The position numbers and the translations under genes were made by a program. A model generated the notes under the pieces. The model was not told where the DNA came from. It did no database searches and was given only the letters and a program-made list of their open reading frames with translations. Below are positions 34,633 through 41,650 of a DNA stretch of 64,000 nucleotides, piece by piece. The first letter of the stretch is position 1. Every line of letters starts with the position of its first letter. This DNA comes from Stenotrophomonas maltophilia. Its GTDB lineage: Bacteria; Pseudomonadota; Gammaproteobacteria; Xanthomonadales; Xanthomonadaceae. The stretch lies in the NCBI RefSeq assembly GCF_023518235.1, contig NZ_CP090423.1, positions 1,178,001 to 1,242,000 of the forward strand, given 5' to 3'.

Positions 34633-35049
34633 ATGTACGGTTCCAGCCGTCAGTACGCCGAGCAATACCGCCAGGTGGGTGTAACCAGCGCGGTCGCCGA
34701 TGCCGATCCGCACAAGCTGGTGGCGATGCTGCTGGCCGGCGCGCTGGAGCGTGTGCGCCGCGCCCTGGCCAGCCTGGAACGCGGCGACCAGGCCGGCAAG
34801 GGCAAAGCGATCGGCGAAGTCTGTGCGATTGTCGGCCACCTCAACGGCTCGCTGGATCATGAGGCCGGTGGCGAGATCGCCGCCAATCTGTCCTCGCTCT
34901 ACGACTACGTGCTGCAGCGCCTCACCGAAGCCAACCTGCACAATGACCGTGCCGCGCTGGACGAGGCTCTGCAGCTGCTCGGCGAGATCGACAGCGCCTG
35001 GAACGCGATTCCGCAGGAACAGCGCCGCCCGGCCGCGGTGGCACCATGA
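34633..35049 (+). CDS. fliS: FliS, flagellin export chaperone
   Basis: 138 residues. It starts MYGSSRQYAEQYRQVGVTSA, then ADPHKLVAMLLAGALERVRR, the FliS signature, and later SLYDYVLQRLTEANLHND. FliS binds the C-terminal D0 of flagellin and keeps it monomeric. ATG 34633 is preceded by AAGGAGA. An in-frame start 120 bases upstream would add non-conserved residues. Its stop overlaps fliT by four bases. Confidence 0.96.
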   Translation: MYGSSRQYAEQYRQVGVTSAVADADPHKLVAMLLAGALERVRRALASLERGDQAGKGKAIGEVCAIVGHLNGSLDHEAGGEIAANLSSLYDYVLQRLTEANLHNDRAALDEALQLLGEIDSAWNAIPQEQRRPAAVAP

Positions 35050-35339
35050 GCCTGCACGAACTGCACGCACAGCTGGATGCCTTCGAGAAGGCGCTGGGCG
35101 AAGACACGCTCGACCAGGCCGACAGCCTGCTCGATGGCCACGACAGCACCCTGCATGCCCTGCTCAGCCAACCGCTGACCGCGGCCGACCACGCCCCGCT
35201 CACGGCACTGTTCGAACGCCAGCAGAACCTGCTGGGCCTGCTGCGCCAGCGCCGCGATGCGGTGGCTGCACTGATGAACGATGGCCAGCGCTCTCTTCGC
35301 GCGGCGCATGCCTACCTGCAGGCAGAATCGCTGGTATGA
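35046..35339 (+). CDS. fliT: FliT-like flagellar export chaperone
   Basis: A 97-residue helical protein (LHELHAQLDAFEKALGEDTL, then the C-terminal LRQRRDAVAALMNDGQRSLR and AAHAYLQ), of FliT size and position. FliT binds FliD and, in enterobacteria, FlhDC. No FlhDC is expected here, so the role is likely FliD escort. Similarity within the family is weak, and the call depends on the fliS neighbour. ATGA overlaps link it to fliS and to the PilZ gene. Confidence 0.75.
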   Translation: MSLHELHAQLDAFEKALGEDTLDQADSLLDGHDSTLHALLSQPLTAADHAPLTALFERQQNLLGLLRQRRDAVAALMNDGQRSLRAAHAYLQAESLV

Positions 35340-35914
35340 CCCTGCTGCCCACCACCTCGCTGCATCATCCGGCCGAGAGCGAACTGTTCGACGAGACCCT
35401 GAGCTGCGAGCTGGCCCTGCCGGCCGAGTTCCAGGCCGGCAGCGCGGCGGGCCGTACCAGCAGCGCCGAAGGGCTGCTGCGCAGCCTGGCGCTGGTGGAG
35501 GACAGCCGCATCGACGAGCACGAAGAACGCAGCGAAGCCAGCCTGCAGCTGCAGCGCGTGGAAGCCAAGCTCGACCTGGCGATGGTGCTGCTGGGCCGCC
35601 TGGTGCGCCAGCAGGGCCAGGAACTCACGCTGCGCCCGGTGCGCTGGTCACGCCGCGGCATCCGCCTCCAGCTCGGCCCACGCAGTGGCGCCAGCGCGGG
35701 TCAGGCCGGTGTGGTCCGCCTGCAACCCAGCGACTGGTTGCCCGATCACATCGACCTGCCGGTGGAAGTGGTGGCCGAAGCCGCCGACGGCAGTGGTGGG
35801 CATTTCCTGTGGCTGCGCTTCCAACGGCTGGGCGATGGCCTGGAGATGGCCATGGAGCGGCACCTGTTCCGCCTGCACCGCCGGCAGGTGGCCGAGGCGC
35901 GTCGCGCCCGTTGA
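35336..35914 (+). CDS. PilZ-like protein with internal coiled coil
   Basis: 192 residues. A central helical stretch (HEERSEASLQLQRVEAKLDL, then AMVLLGRLVRQQ) has heptad character, and a C-terminal beta-rich part (LRPVRWSRRGIRLQLGPRSG, VVRLQPSDWLPDHIDLPVEV) resembles a PilZ barrel. The canonical RxxxR and D/NxSxxG c-di-GMP motifs are not clear, so it may be a non-binding, oligomeric PilZ. A tetrameric coiled-coil PilZ protein is known from Xanthomonas, and this may be its relative. It ends the fliD operon and overlaps fliT by four bases. A flagellar accessory role is inferred. Confidence 0.75.
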   Translation: MTLLPTTSLHHPAESELFDETLSCELALPAEFQAGSAAGRTSSAEGLLRSLALVEDSRIDEHEERSEASLQLQRVEAKLDLAMVLLGRLVRQQGQELTLRPVRWSRRGIRLQLGPRSGASAGQAGVVRLQPSDWLPDHIDLPVEVVAEAADGSGGHFLWLRFQRLGDGLEMAMERHLFRLHRRQVAEARRAR

Positions 35915-35925
35915 ATCGTGCCTGC

Positions 35926-35956
35926 GGGCGCGCGAAGGCCAACCCTTGGCGCGCCC
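35926..35956 (+). terminator. Hairpin after the PilZ gene
   Basis: GGGCGCGCGAAGG pairs with CCTTGGCGCGCCC with one mismatch. No T-tract; it separates the fliD operon from the response regulator. Confidence 0.55.
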
Positions 35957-35999
35957 GTTCAGCTAAGTTAAGGTGGGCTCCCCTGGACGGATCTGCTGC

Positions 36000-36638
36000 G
36001 TGCCTGTGCGAGTTCTCATCGTCGACGATCACACCCTCGTCCGTGCCGGCCTGGCGCGGCTGCTGCAGGGGTTTGCCGACGTGCAGCTGGTCGCTGAGGC
36101 CAGCAACGCCGAGCAGGCACTGCAGCTGGCCCTGCAGCACGCACCGGACGTGGTGCTGATGGACCTGTCGCTGCCCGGCCGGACCGGCCTTGAGGCGCTC
36201 AGCGATATCCGCCTGCGTGCCCCTGGCACCCGGGTGGTGATGATGACCATGCACGACGACGCCGCCCATGTCCGCGATGCGTTGGATCGCGGCGCGGTGG
36301 GTTTTGTGGTCAAGGACGCGGCGCCGCAGGAGCTTGAGCTGGCGCTGCGCGCCGCACATGCCGGCCAGGTGTTCCTGAGCCCGCAGATCTCGGCCAAGAT
36401 GCTGGCACCGATGCTCGGCCGCGAGAAGCCCACCGGCATCGCCGCATTGTCACCGCGCCAGCGCGAGATCCTGCGCCGCATCGGCAAGGGTGAGAGCAAC
36501 AAGGAAATCGCCGCCGACCTGGGCATCAGCGTCAAGACCGTGGAGACCCATCGTGCGCGCATGATGGAATCACTGGGCTGCCGCCGCGCCAATGATCTGC
36601 TGCTGCTGGCCGCGCGCCACCAGCACGAGCTGGAGTAA
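36000..36638 (+). CDS. LuxR/NarL-type response regulator (possibly FsnR)
   Basis: 212 residues. The receiver domain has VRVLIVDDHTLVRAGLARLL, phospho-acceptor Asp55 in VVLMDLSLPGRTG, and K in FVVKDAAP. The C-terminal LuxR HTH has LSPRQREILRRIGKGESNKE, then IAADLGISVKTVETHRARMM. No partner kinase is adjacent. S. maltophilia has an orphan regulator, FsnR, that activates flagellar operons; this gene is a good candidate by type and position, but the link is from memory. GTG 36000 is chosen because family similarity begins at VRVLIVDDH. Confidence 0.9.
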   Translation: MPVRVLIVDDHTLVRAGLARLLQGFADVQLVAEASNAEQALQLALQHAPDVVLMDLSLPGRTGLEALSDIRLRAPGTRVVMMTMHDDAAHVRDALDRGAVGFVVKDAAPQELELALRAAHAGQVFLSPQISAKMLAPMLGREKPTGIAALSPRQREILRRIGKGESNKEIAADLGISVKTVETHRARMMESLGCRRANDLLLLAARHQHELE

Positions 36639-36648
36639 GCACCGGCAT

Positions 36649-36686
36649 TGGGATCAGACCCCTTTCCCATGGAAAGGAATCCGCCC
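36649..36686. repeat. GGGGTC...GACCCC palindromic repeat (copy 2, degenerate)
   Basis: TGGGATCAGACCCCTTTCCC folds against GGAAAGGAATCCGCCCC. It lies after the response regulator. The rest of the 225-base stretch up to the small ORF at 36864 holds one TGTA...TACA dyad and nothing else I can name. Confidence 0.6.
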
Positions 36687-36828
36687 CCGCGCCTCCTGCA
36701 TCGACGACGAAATTCCGTCGCTCCGACACGCCCCGACAGGAATCCGTACACGACGGACAGCGGGCATGGCAGATCCAGCACCACGAATCAATGCCTTAGC
36801 TTCGCTCATCGTCAATATCCTGCGCCCA

Positions 36829-36847
36829 TGTAGGGGTTTTCCTTACA
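36829..36847. promoter_or_regulatory. TGTA-N11-TACA dyad upstream of rpoN, possible operator
   Basis: TGTAGGGGTTTTCCTTACA is an imperfect 19-base dyad (arms TGTA.GG and CC.TACA). The layout resembles sites of LuxR-type regulators such as the GacA box. A partly similar stretch (AGGTTTTCCTAAAG) lies upstream of the exported protein at 40448. Confidence 0.4.
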
Positions 36848-36863
36848 TCCCGTCAGGATTTCC

Positions 36864-36962
36864 ATGAGCACCCTCAGGAACCCCCCGATTCCGCCTGCGC
36901 CGGATGAAAAGCAAGATGCGTTCCACAAGGCGCCGGGGAGCGGTGCCGGGGAACCACGATGA
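36864..36962 (+). CDS. 32-residue ORF translationally coupled to rpoN
   Basis: ATG 36864, preceded by TCAGGA, encodes MSTLRNPPIPPAPDEKQDAF, then HKAPGSGAGEPR. Its stop overlaps the rpoN start as ATGA (36959-36962). Proline-rich with no known domain. It may be a leader peptide that sets rpoN translation, or a chance frame. Confidence 0.4.
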   Translation: MSTLRNPPIPPAPDEKQDAFHKAPGSGAGEPR

Positions 36963-38368
36963 AGGCTGCACTCTCGACCCAGCTGGGCCAACAACTTCAC
37001 CTCACCCCGCAGCTGCTGCAGTCGATCCGGCTGCTGCAGCTCGATGGCCTGCACCTGGAACAGGAAATCCAACGCCTGCTGGACTCCAACCCGCTGCTGG
37101 AGATCGAAGAGGCCGAAGCGCCCGCCGCCGACGCCAACGATGCCAGCGCCACCACGCTGGACACCGCTGCCTTCGACGAACTGCCCGAGTCGTCGATGTG
37201 GGATGTCACCGGCGCCAGCTGGCAGGACGGTGACGATGACCGCATGGCGCGCATCGCCGCAGGCGAATCGAGCGATCCGCAGCTGCGCGTGCTGCAGCGC
37301 CTGTCGCTGGACATGGACGATCGCCAGCTGGCGGTGGCGGCGTTCTGGTTGGACCATTGCGACGAGGCCGGCTATCTGCAGGCACCGCTGGACCAGCTGC
37401 AGCTGCTGGCCAGTGCACAGTTCGATATCGCCGCCGACGGCGTGGAAGCCATCCGCCAGCAGCTGCTGCACGGCGAGCCGGCCGGCATGGCCGCGCAGGA
37501 TCTGCGCGAGGGCCTGTTGGCGCAGCTGCGCAGCCTGCATGGCGTGGTGCCTGCGCGGCACCTGGCCGCACGCATCCTGGACGGCGCACTGGACGCGCTG
37601 GCCGCGCATGACTACCCCGCCCTCGCCCGCCAGCACGACGCCGAGATCGACGACGTGCGCGAGGCGGTGCGCCTGATCCTCTCGCTGCAACCGCGCCCGG
37701 GCGACAGCCTGCTGCCCGAGCGCAACGCCGTGGTGGTACCTGACGTGGTCGCCTGGCATGCCGACAATCAATGGAAGGTGGCGCTGAACCCGGCCACCAG
37801 CCGCCGCGTCTCGATCAACAGCCAGTACGAACAGGCGCTGGCCGACAGCAGCGAGGCCGCCCCAGCGCTGCGCGAGATGCTGCAGGAAGCGCGCTGGTTC
37901 AGCCGCGGCCTGTCGATGCGCTATGACACGCTGCTGCGCACCGCGCGGGTGATCGTCGAGCGCCAGGCCGCGTTCCTGGTGCGTGGCGAGGAAGCCATGG
38001 CGCCGCTGACCCTGAAGGAAGTGGCTGAGGAGATCGGCATGCACGAGTCCACGGTCTCGCGCATCACCACCGGCAAGTTCCTGCAGACCCCGCGCGGCAC
38101 CTTCGAACTGAAGCACTTCTTCGCCGTGCGCCTGGAAGGTGCCAGCGTCTCCGGCCAGGCGGTCAAGGCCATGGTCCGGCGCCTGATCGACGCCGAGCCG
38201 GCCGGCCGCCCGCTGGCTGACGAGGCCATCGCCGGCCTGTTGTCGCGCCAGGGGGTGAACATTGCACGCCGAACCGTCGCAAAATACCGAGAACAACTGG
38301 ATATCGCCCCGGCCCGCGAACGGCGCCGGCTCAGCGCCAGGCAACCGCAGCTGGCCCGGGTGGGCTGA
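36959..38368 (+). CDS. rpoN: RpoN, sigma-54 factor (flagellar-cluster copy)
   Basis: 469 residues. The N-terminal glutamine-rich activator region has LGQQLHLTPQLLQSIRLLQL, then EQEIQRLLDSNPLLEIE. A core-binding region follows, then an HTH (LKEVAEEIGMHESTVSRITT) and the RpoN box ARRTVAKYRE at 436-445. All parts are intact. Xanthomonads often carry two rpoN genes, with the flagellar-cluster one called rpoN2. It should drive the sigma-54 promoters seen at flgA, flgB, flgG, fliD, fliE and fliL. The receiver-only gene follows closely. Confidence 0.95.
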   Translation: MKAALSTQLGQQLHLTPQLLQSIRLLQLDGLHLEQEIQRLLDSNPLLEIEEAEAPAADANDASATTLDTAAFDELPESSMWDVTGASWQDGDDDRMARIAAGESSDPQLRVLQRLSLDMDDRQLAVAAFWLDHCDEAGYLQAPLDQLQLLASAQFDIAADGVEAIRQQLLHGEPAGMAAQDLREGLLAQLRSLHGVVPARHLAARILDGALDALAAHDYPALARQHDAEIDDVREAVRLILSLQPRPGDSLLPERNAVVVPDVVAWHADNQWKVALNPATSRRVSINSQYEQALADSSEAAPALREMLQEARWFSRGLSMRYDTLLRTARVIVERQAAFLVRGEEAMAPLTLKEVAEEIGMHESTVSRITTGKFLQTPRGTFELKHFFAVRLEGASVSGQAVKAMVRRLIDAEPAGRPLADEAIAGLLSRQGVNIARRTVAKYREQLDIAPARERRRLSARQPQLARVG

Positions 38369-38382
38369 AAAGGATGTTGGAC

Positions 38383-38760
38383 ATGAACAAGCTCACGGTC
38401 CTGCTGGTCGATGACCACGAGGGCTTCATCAATGCGGCGATGCGTCATTTCCGCAAGATCGACTGGCTGCAGATCGTCGGCAGCGCCGGCAACGGCCTGG
38501 AAGCCATCGAACGTTCGGAGACGCTGCGCCCGCAGGTGGTGCTGATGGACCTGGCCATGCCGGAAATGGGCGGCCTGCAGGCCACCCGCCTGATCAAGTC
38601 CCAGGACGATGCCCCCTACATCGTGATCGCCAGCCACTTCGACGACGCCGAGCACCGCGAACACGCACTGCGCGCCGGCGCCGACAATTTCGTCAGCAAG
38701 CTGTCCTACATCCAGGAAGTCATGCCGATCCTGGAAGGCCTCAGGGAGGATCGATCGTGA
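38383..38760 (+). CDS. Single-domain response regulator (receiver only)
   Basis: 125 residues, a complete CheY-like receiver with no output domain. It has [12 protein letters not shown], phospho-acceptor Asp56 in [13 protein letters not shown], and K in NFVSKLSY, which replaces the usual KP. ATG 38383 is chosen because AAAAGG lies about nine bases upstream; ATG 38374 is too close to it. It lies between rpoN and fleQ in one operon and overlaps fleQ by four bases. Function unknown; a regulatory partner of FleQ or RpoN is possible by position. Confidence 0.88.
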   Translation: MNKLTVLLVDDHEGFINAAMRHFRKIDWLQIVGSAGNGLEAIERSETLRPQVVLMDLAMPEMGGLQATRLIKSQDDAPYIVIASHFDDAEHREHALRAGADNFVSKLSYIQEVMPILEGLREDRS

Positions 38761-40262
38761 GCGAATCGCGCATCCTTGTACTGGACAACGACGCCGTGCG
38801 CGCCGAGCGCACCGTTGCCCTGCTGGAATTCATGGACTTCAATCCGCGCTGGGTCTCCGACGCGGCCGACTTCGACCTGGGCCGGCAGCGCCAGAACGAC
38901 TGGATGGCGGTGATCGTCGGCAGCCTGGACGACAGTGCCGCCAGCACGGCGCTGTACCACTGGCTGGGTGGCAGCAGCCTGCCGCCACCGGTGCTGCTGG
39001 CCGATGGTGATGCCGCTGCCTTCGCGCAGCTGCATGGCCTGCACGAAGCCAACATCTGGCCGCTGGAAACGCCACTGCGTCACGCGCAGATGGAAGCCCT
39101 GCTGCGCCGCGCCAGCCTCAAGCGCCTGGATGCCGAGCACCAGGCCGGTGCCGTGCAGGACCAGGGACCGACCGGCAATGGCCCGGCCGTTACCGAACTG
39201 CGCACCATGATCGAGCAGGTGGCCGCGTTCGATACCACCGTGCTGGTGCTCGGCGAATCGGGCACCGGCAAGGAAGTGGTCTCGCGTGCAATCCACCAGC
39301 GCTCGCCGCGTCGTGATGGCCCGTTCGTGGCGATCAACTGCGGCGCCATTCCGGCCGACCTGCTGGAAAGCGAACTGTTCGGCCATGAGAAGGGCGCTTT
39401 CACCGGCGCATTGACCGCACGCAAGGGCCGTTTCGAAATGGCCGAGGGCGGCACCCTGCTGCTGGATGAAATCGGCGACATGAGCCTTCCGATGCAGGTC
39501 AAGCTGCTGCGCGTGCTGCAGGAACGCAGCTTCGAGCGGGTGGGCGGCAACCAGACCATCCGCTGCAATGTGCGCGTGGTCGCCGCGACCCATCGCGACC
39601 TGGAAACCCGCATTGCCGAGGGCAAGTTCCGCGAGGATCTGTTCTACCGCCTGAACGTGTTCCCGATCGACGTGCCGGCCCTGCGCGAACGTCGCGAAGA
39701 CCTGCCCGCGCTGGTGGAAACCATCGCCGCGCAGCTGGCCCGCACCGGCCGTGGCGAAGTGCGCTTCACCGCGGAGGCCCTGCAGGCCCTGGCCGGATAC
39801 GAATGGCCGGGCAACGTGCGCGAACTGACCAATCTGGTCGAGCGCCTGGCGGTGCTGCATCCGGGCGGGTCGGTGCGCGTGCAGGACCTGCCGGCCCGCT
39901 ACCGTGGCGATACCGCACTGGCTGTCGCCCCGGCTGCGGCTCCGGCGCCGTCGGTGGCCAGTGAAGAACGCCTGGACCTGCGCAGCTTCTCGTTCCACAC
40001 CCCGGGCAGCGGCAACCAACCGGCGCTGGAACACGGGATTGCCGTCAATCGCCCGGCGGCGCCCGCAGCGCTGCCCGACGACGGCCTGGACCTGCGCAAC
40101 CACATGGCCAACATCGAACTGGGCCTGATCAACGAAGCACTGGAACGCACCCAGGGCGTGGTCGCCCACGCCGCCCAGCTGCTCGGCCTGCGCCGCACCA
40201 CCCTTGTGGAGAAGCTGCGCAAGTACGGCATCGAACGCGAGCAGGCCGAACTGGCCAGCTGA
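38757..40262 (+). CDS. fleQ: FleQ, sigma-54-dependent flagellar master regulator
   Basis: 501 residues with a GTG start overlapping the previous stop. The N-terminal receiver-like domain is degenerate: at the acceptor position it has Gly55-Ser56 instead of Asp. The AAA+ domain has Walker A GESGTGKE (166-173), the sigma-54 contact loop GAFTGA (213-218), [15 protein letters not shown] (Walker B), and [13 protein letters not shown]. The Fis-type HTH is [20 protein letters not shown]. This is the FleQ class. The LFRS motif used by P. aeruginosa FleQ for c-di-GMP is not obvious. A strong terminator follows. Confidence 0.93.
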   Translation: MSESRILVLDNDAVRAERTVALLEFMDFNPRWVSDAADFDLGRQRQNDWMAVIVGSLDDSAASTALYHWLGGSSLPPPVLLADGDAAAFAQLHGLHEANIWPLETPLRHAQMEALLRRASLKRLDAEHQAGAVQDQGPTGNGPAVTELRTMIEQVAAFDTTVLVLGESGTGKEVVSRAIHQRSPRRDGPFVAINCGAIPADLLESELFGHEKGAFTGALTARKGRFEMAEGGTLLLDEIGDMSLPMQVKLLRVLQERSFERVGGNQTIRCNVRVVAATHRDLETRIAEGKFREDLFYRLNVFPIDVPALRERREDLPALVETIAAQLARTGRGEVRFTAEALQALAGYEWPGNVRELTNLVERLAVLHPGGSVRVQDLPARYRGDTALAVAPAAAPAPSVASEERLDLRSFSFHTPGSGNQPALEHGIAVNRPAAPAALPDDGLDLRNHMANIELGLINEALERTQGVVAHAAQLLGLRRTTLVEKLRKYGIEREQAELAS

Positions 40263-40286
40263 ACCGCGTTGCCAGGATGAAGGGGG

Positions 40287-40321
40287 CACCAACGCCCGGG
40301 CTTGCCCGGGCGTTGGTGTTT
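40287..40321 (+). terminator. Intrinsic terminator after fleQ
   Basis: CACCAACGCCCGGG pairs with CCCGGGCGTTGGTG over CTTG, a 14-base perfect stem followed by TTT. Confidence 0.9.
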
Positions 40322-40330
40322 CCAGAATCC

Positions 40331-40370
40331 GGGGTTAGATCCCTTTCCTGCGGAAAGGGATCTGACCCCA
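40331..40370. repeat. GGGGTC...GACCCC palindromic repeat (copy 3)
   Basis: GGGGTTAGATCCCTTTCC folds against GGAAAGGGATCTGACCCC. It is the best-preserved copy of this family in the window and lies immediately after the fleQ terminator. Confidence 0.8.
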
Positions 40371-40447
40371 TTGCATTTGCAGGTTTTCCTAAAGACAACG
40401 CAGCTGCGATGCGGAGCATGGCAGGAACACTCCAAGGAGGTTCCATC

Positions 40448-40864
40448 GTGCAACGCCTTACCCTGCTCACCGCCCTGCTCTGCCCAGCCCTGGCTGGCGC
40501 CGCCGACTGCACCCTGCCCACCACGCTGGACCAGCGTCAGTTCACCAACTTCAGCGACCCGCTGTACGCGCCGGACAACCCCAACGCCGGGCGCATGGTC
40601 CAGGTCAGCTTTGCCGGCAACCAGTACGTGCTGGATATCCTCGGCACCGACCTGCGCATCGGCGGCAGCTACCGCTACCAGCGCCTGGCCCCGCATATCG
40701 CGGAGATCCGGATGAGCGAAAGCCACCCGGCCGGCGTCGCCCACTACACCCTGCTGCTGACCTGCCTGAGCGATCGCCAGGGCCGCTTCATCTACACCCA
40801 GCACGACGGCCCCATCCCGCCGCGCCAGCGCCAGAATTCCGGCCACTGGACCCTGCACCCTTAG
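40448..40864 (+). CDS. Small exported protein of unknown function, 138 residues
   Basis: GTG 40448 is set by a strong AAGGAGG (40434-40440). The signal peptide MQRLTLLTALLCPALAGAAD is clear. The mature part has two Cys (DCTLP near the start, LLLTCLSD later) and a beta-type pattern (MVQVSFAGNQYVLDILGTDL, HYTLLLTC, GRFIYTQHDGPIPPRQ). I do not recognise a family. It sits alone between the fleQ terminator and fliE, with palindromic repeats on both sides. A flagellar link is only positional. Confidence 0.75.
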   Translation: MQRLTLLTALLCPALAGAADCTLPTTLDQRQFTNFSDPLYAPDNPNAGRMVQVSFAGNQYVLDILGTDLRIGGSYRYQRLAPHIAEIRMSESHPAGVAHYTLLLTCLSDRQGRFIYTQHDGPIPPRQRQNSGHWTLHP

Positions 40865-40901
40865 GCCAGAAAACCGACGCCGGTTAAATGGCGCCACGAC
40901 C

Positions 40902-40939
40902 GGGGTCAGAGCCCGTTGCACGGCAACGGGATCTGCCCC
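40902..40939. repeat. GGGGTC...GACCCC palindromic repeat (copy 4)
   Basis: GGGGTCAGAGCCCGTTGC folds against GCAACGGGATCTGCCCC. It is followed at 40951-40971 by GTGCCGACCAACGGTCGACAC, a copy of the hairpin at 7005-7025. Confidence 0.75.
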
Positions 40940-41002
40940 CCCTCCGAGCAGTGCCGACCAACGGTCGACACCCACCTTCAGATCACAGAGAACTGTCGAA
41001 GG

Positions 41003-41100
41003 CGGGGTGGGTCCGGTTGCGGGGGCGTGAGCCGCATGGATGCGGCGATTGAGCCTCCATGGACGGATTTACGGCGTCCCCCGCAACCGGACCCACCCCG
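41003..41100. repeat. 98-base palindromic element with 23-base perfect arms
   Basis: The left arm at 41003-41025 (CGGGGTGGGTCCGGTTGCGG followed by GGG) is the exact reverse complement of 41078-41100. The 52-base middle contains a second hairpin GCCGCA TGGA TGCGGC (41031-41046), giving a cloverleaf-like fold. No ORF is present. It lies upstream of the fliE promoter. With the two repeats at 40902-40971 it fills most of the 407-base spacer. Confidence 0.9.
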
Positions 41101-41208
41101 CCCCCTCAGTAGACCGGCTTTTGACGTTGACGTTGATTCGGCAGGGCGCGGGGTGCAACCCCACAAAACACACCCCCACCCTCACTTCACTGAATCGAAA
41201 ACCGGTTT

Positions 41209-41224
41209 CGGCACGGCACTTGCA
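41209..41224 (+). promoter_or_regulatory. Sigma-54 promoter of the fliEFGHIJK operon
   Basis: CGGCACG-GCAC-TTGCA differs from the consensus only at the first base. It lies 48 bases before the fliE ATG. Confidence 0.82.
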
Positions 41225-41271
41225 CCTGCTCCAGCAGACAACCCCATCCCCTGTTTCTGGAACCGTTGCAG

Positions 41272-41637
41272 ATGTCCCACTCCGTCACGTCGATCCTTTC
41301 GCAGATCCGCTCCTATCAGACCCAGATGGGACAGCCGGCGCTCAACCCGCTGGCCGAAGCGCCGCGCAGCAATGCCCTGCCGGGAGCGGTCCTGGATGCC
41401 CCGCAGGCGCAGCCGGCCAGCTTCACCGAGACCCTGCGCGGTGCGATCGCCGGCGTCAACGATGCGCAGCAGAAATCCGGCGCGCTGGCCAAGGCCTTCG
41501 AACTGGGCGACCCCAGCGCCGACCTGGCCAAGGTGATGGTCGCCTCACAGCAGTCCCAGATCGCCTTCCGCGCCACCGTGGAAGTCCGCAACCGTCTCGT
41601 CCAGGCCTACCAGGACGTGATGAACATGCCGCTGTAA
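41272..41637 (+). CDS. fliE: FliE, hook-basal body adaptor
   Basis: 121 residues. The conserved C-terminal half has SFTETLRGAIAGVNDAQQKS, DPSADLAKVMVASQQSQIAF, then RATVEVRNRLVQAYQDVMNM. FliE links the MS ring to the rod and is the first axial substrate exported. ATG 41272 (MSHSVTSILSQIRSYQ) is chosen; a TTG at 41266 is also in frame. Neither has a clear ribosome-binding site, which is unusual for the first gene of an operon. Confidence 0.95.
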   Translation: MSHSVTSILSQIRSYQTQMGQPALNPLAEAPRSNALPGAVLDAPQAQPASFTETLRGAIAGVNDAQQKSGALAKAFELGDPSADLAKVMVASQQSQIAFRATVEVRNRLVQAYQDVMNMPL

Positions 41638-41650
41638 GGAACGTTGACGC

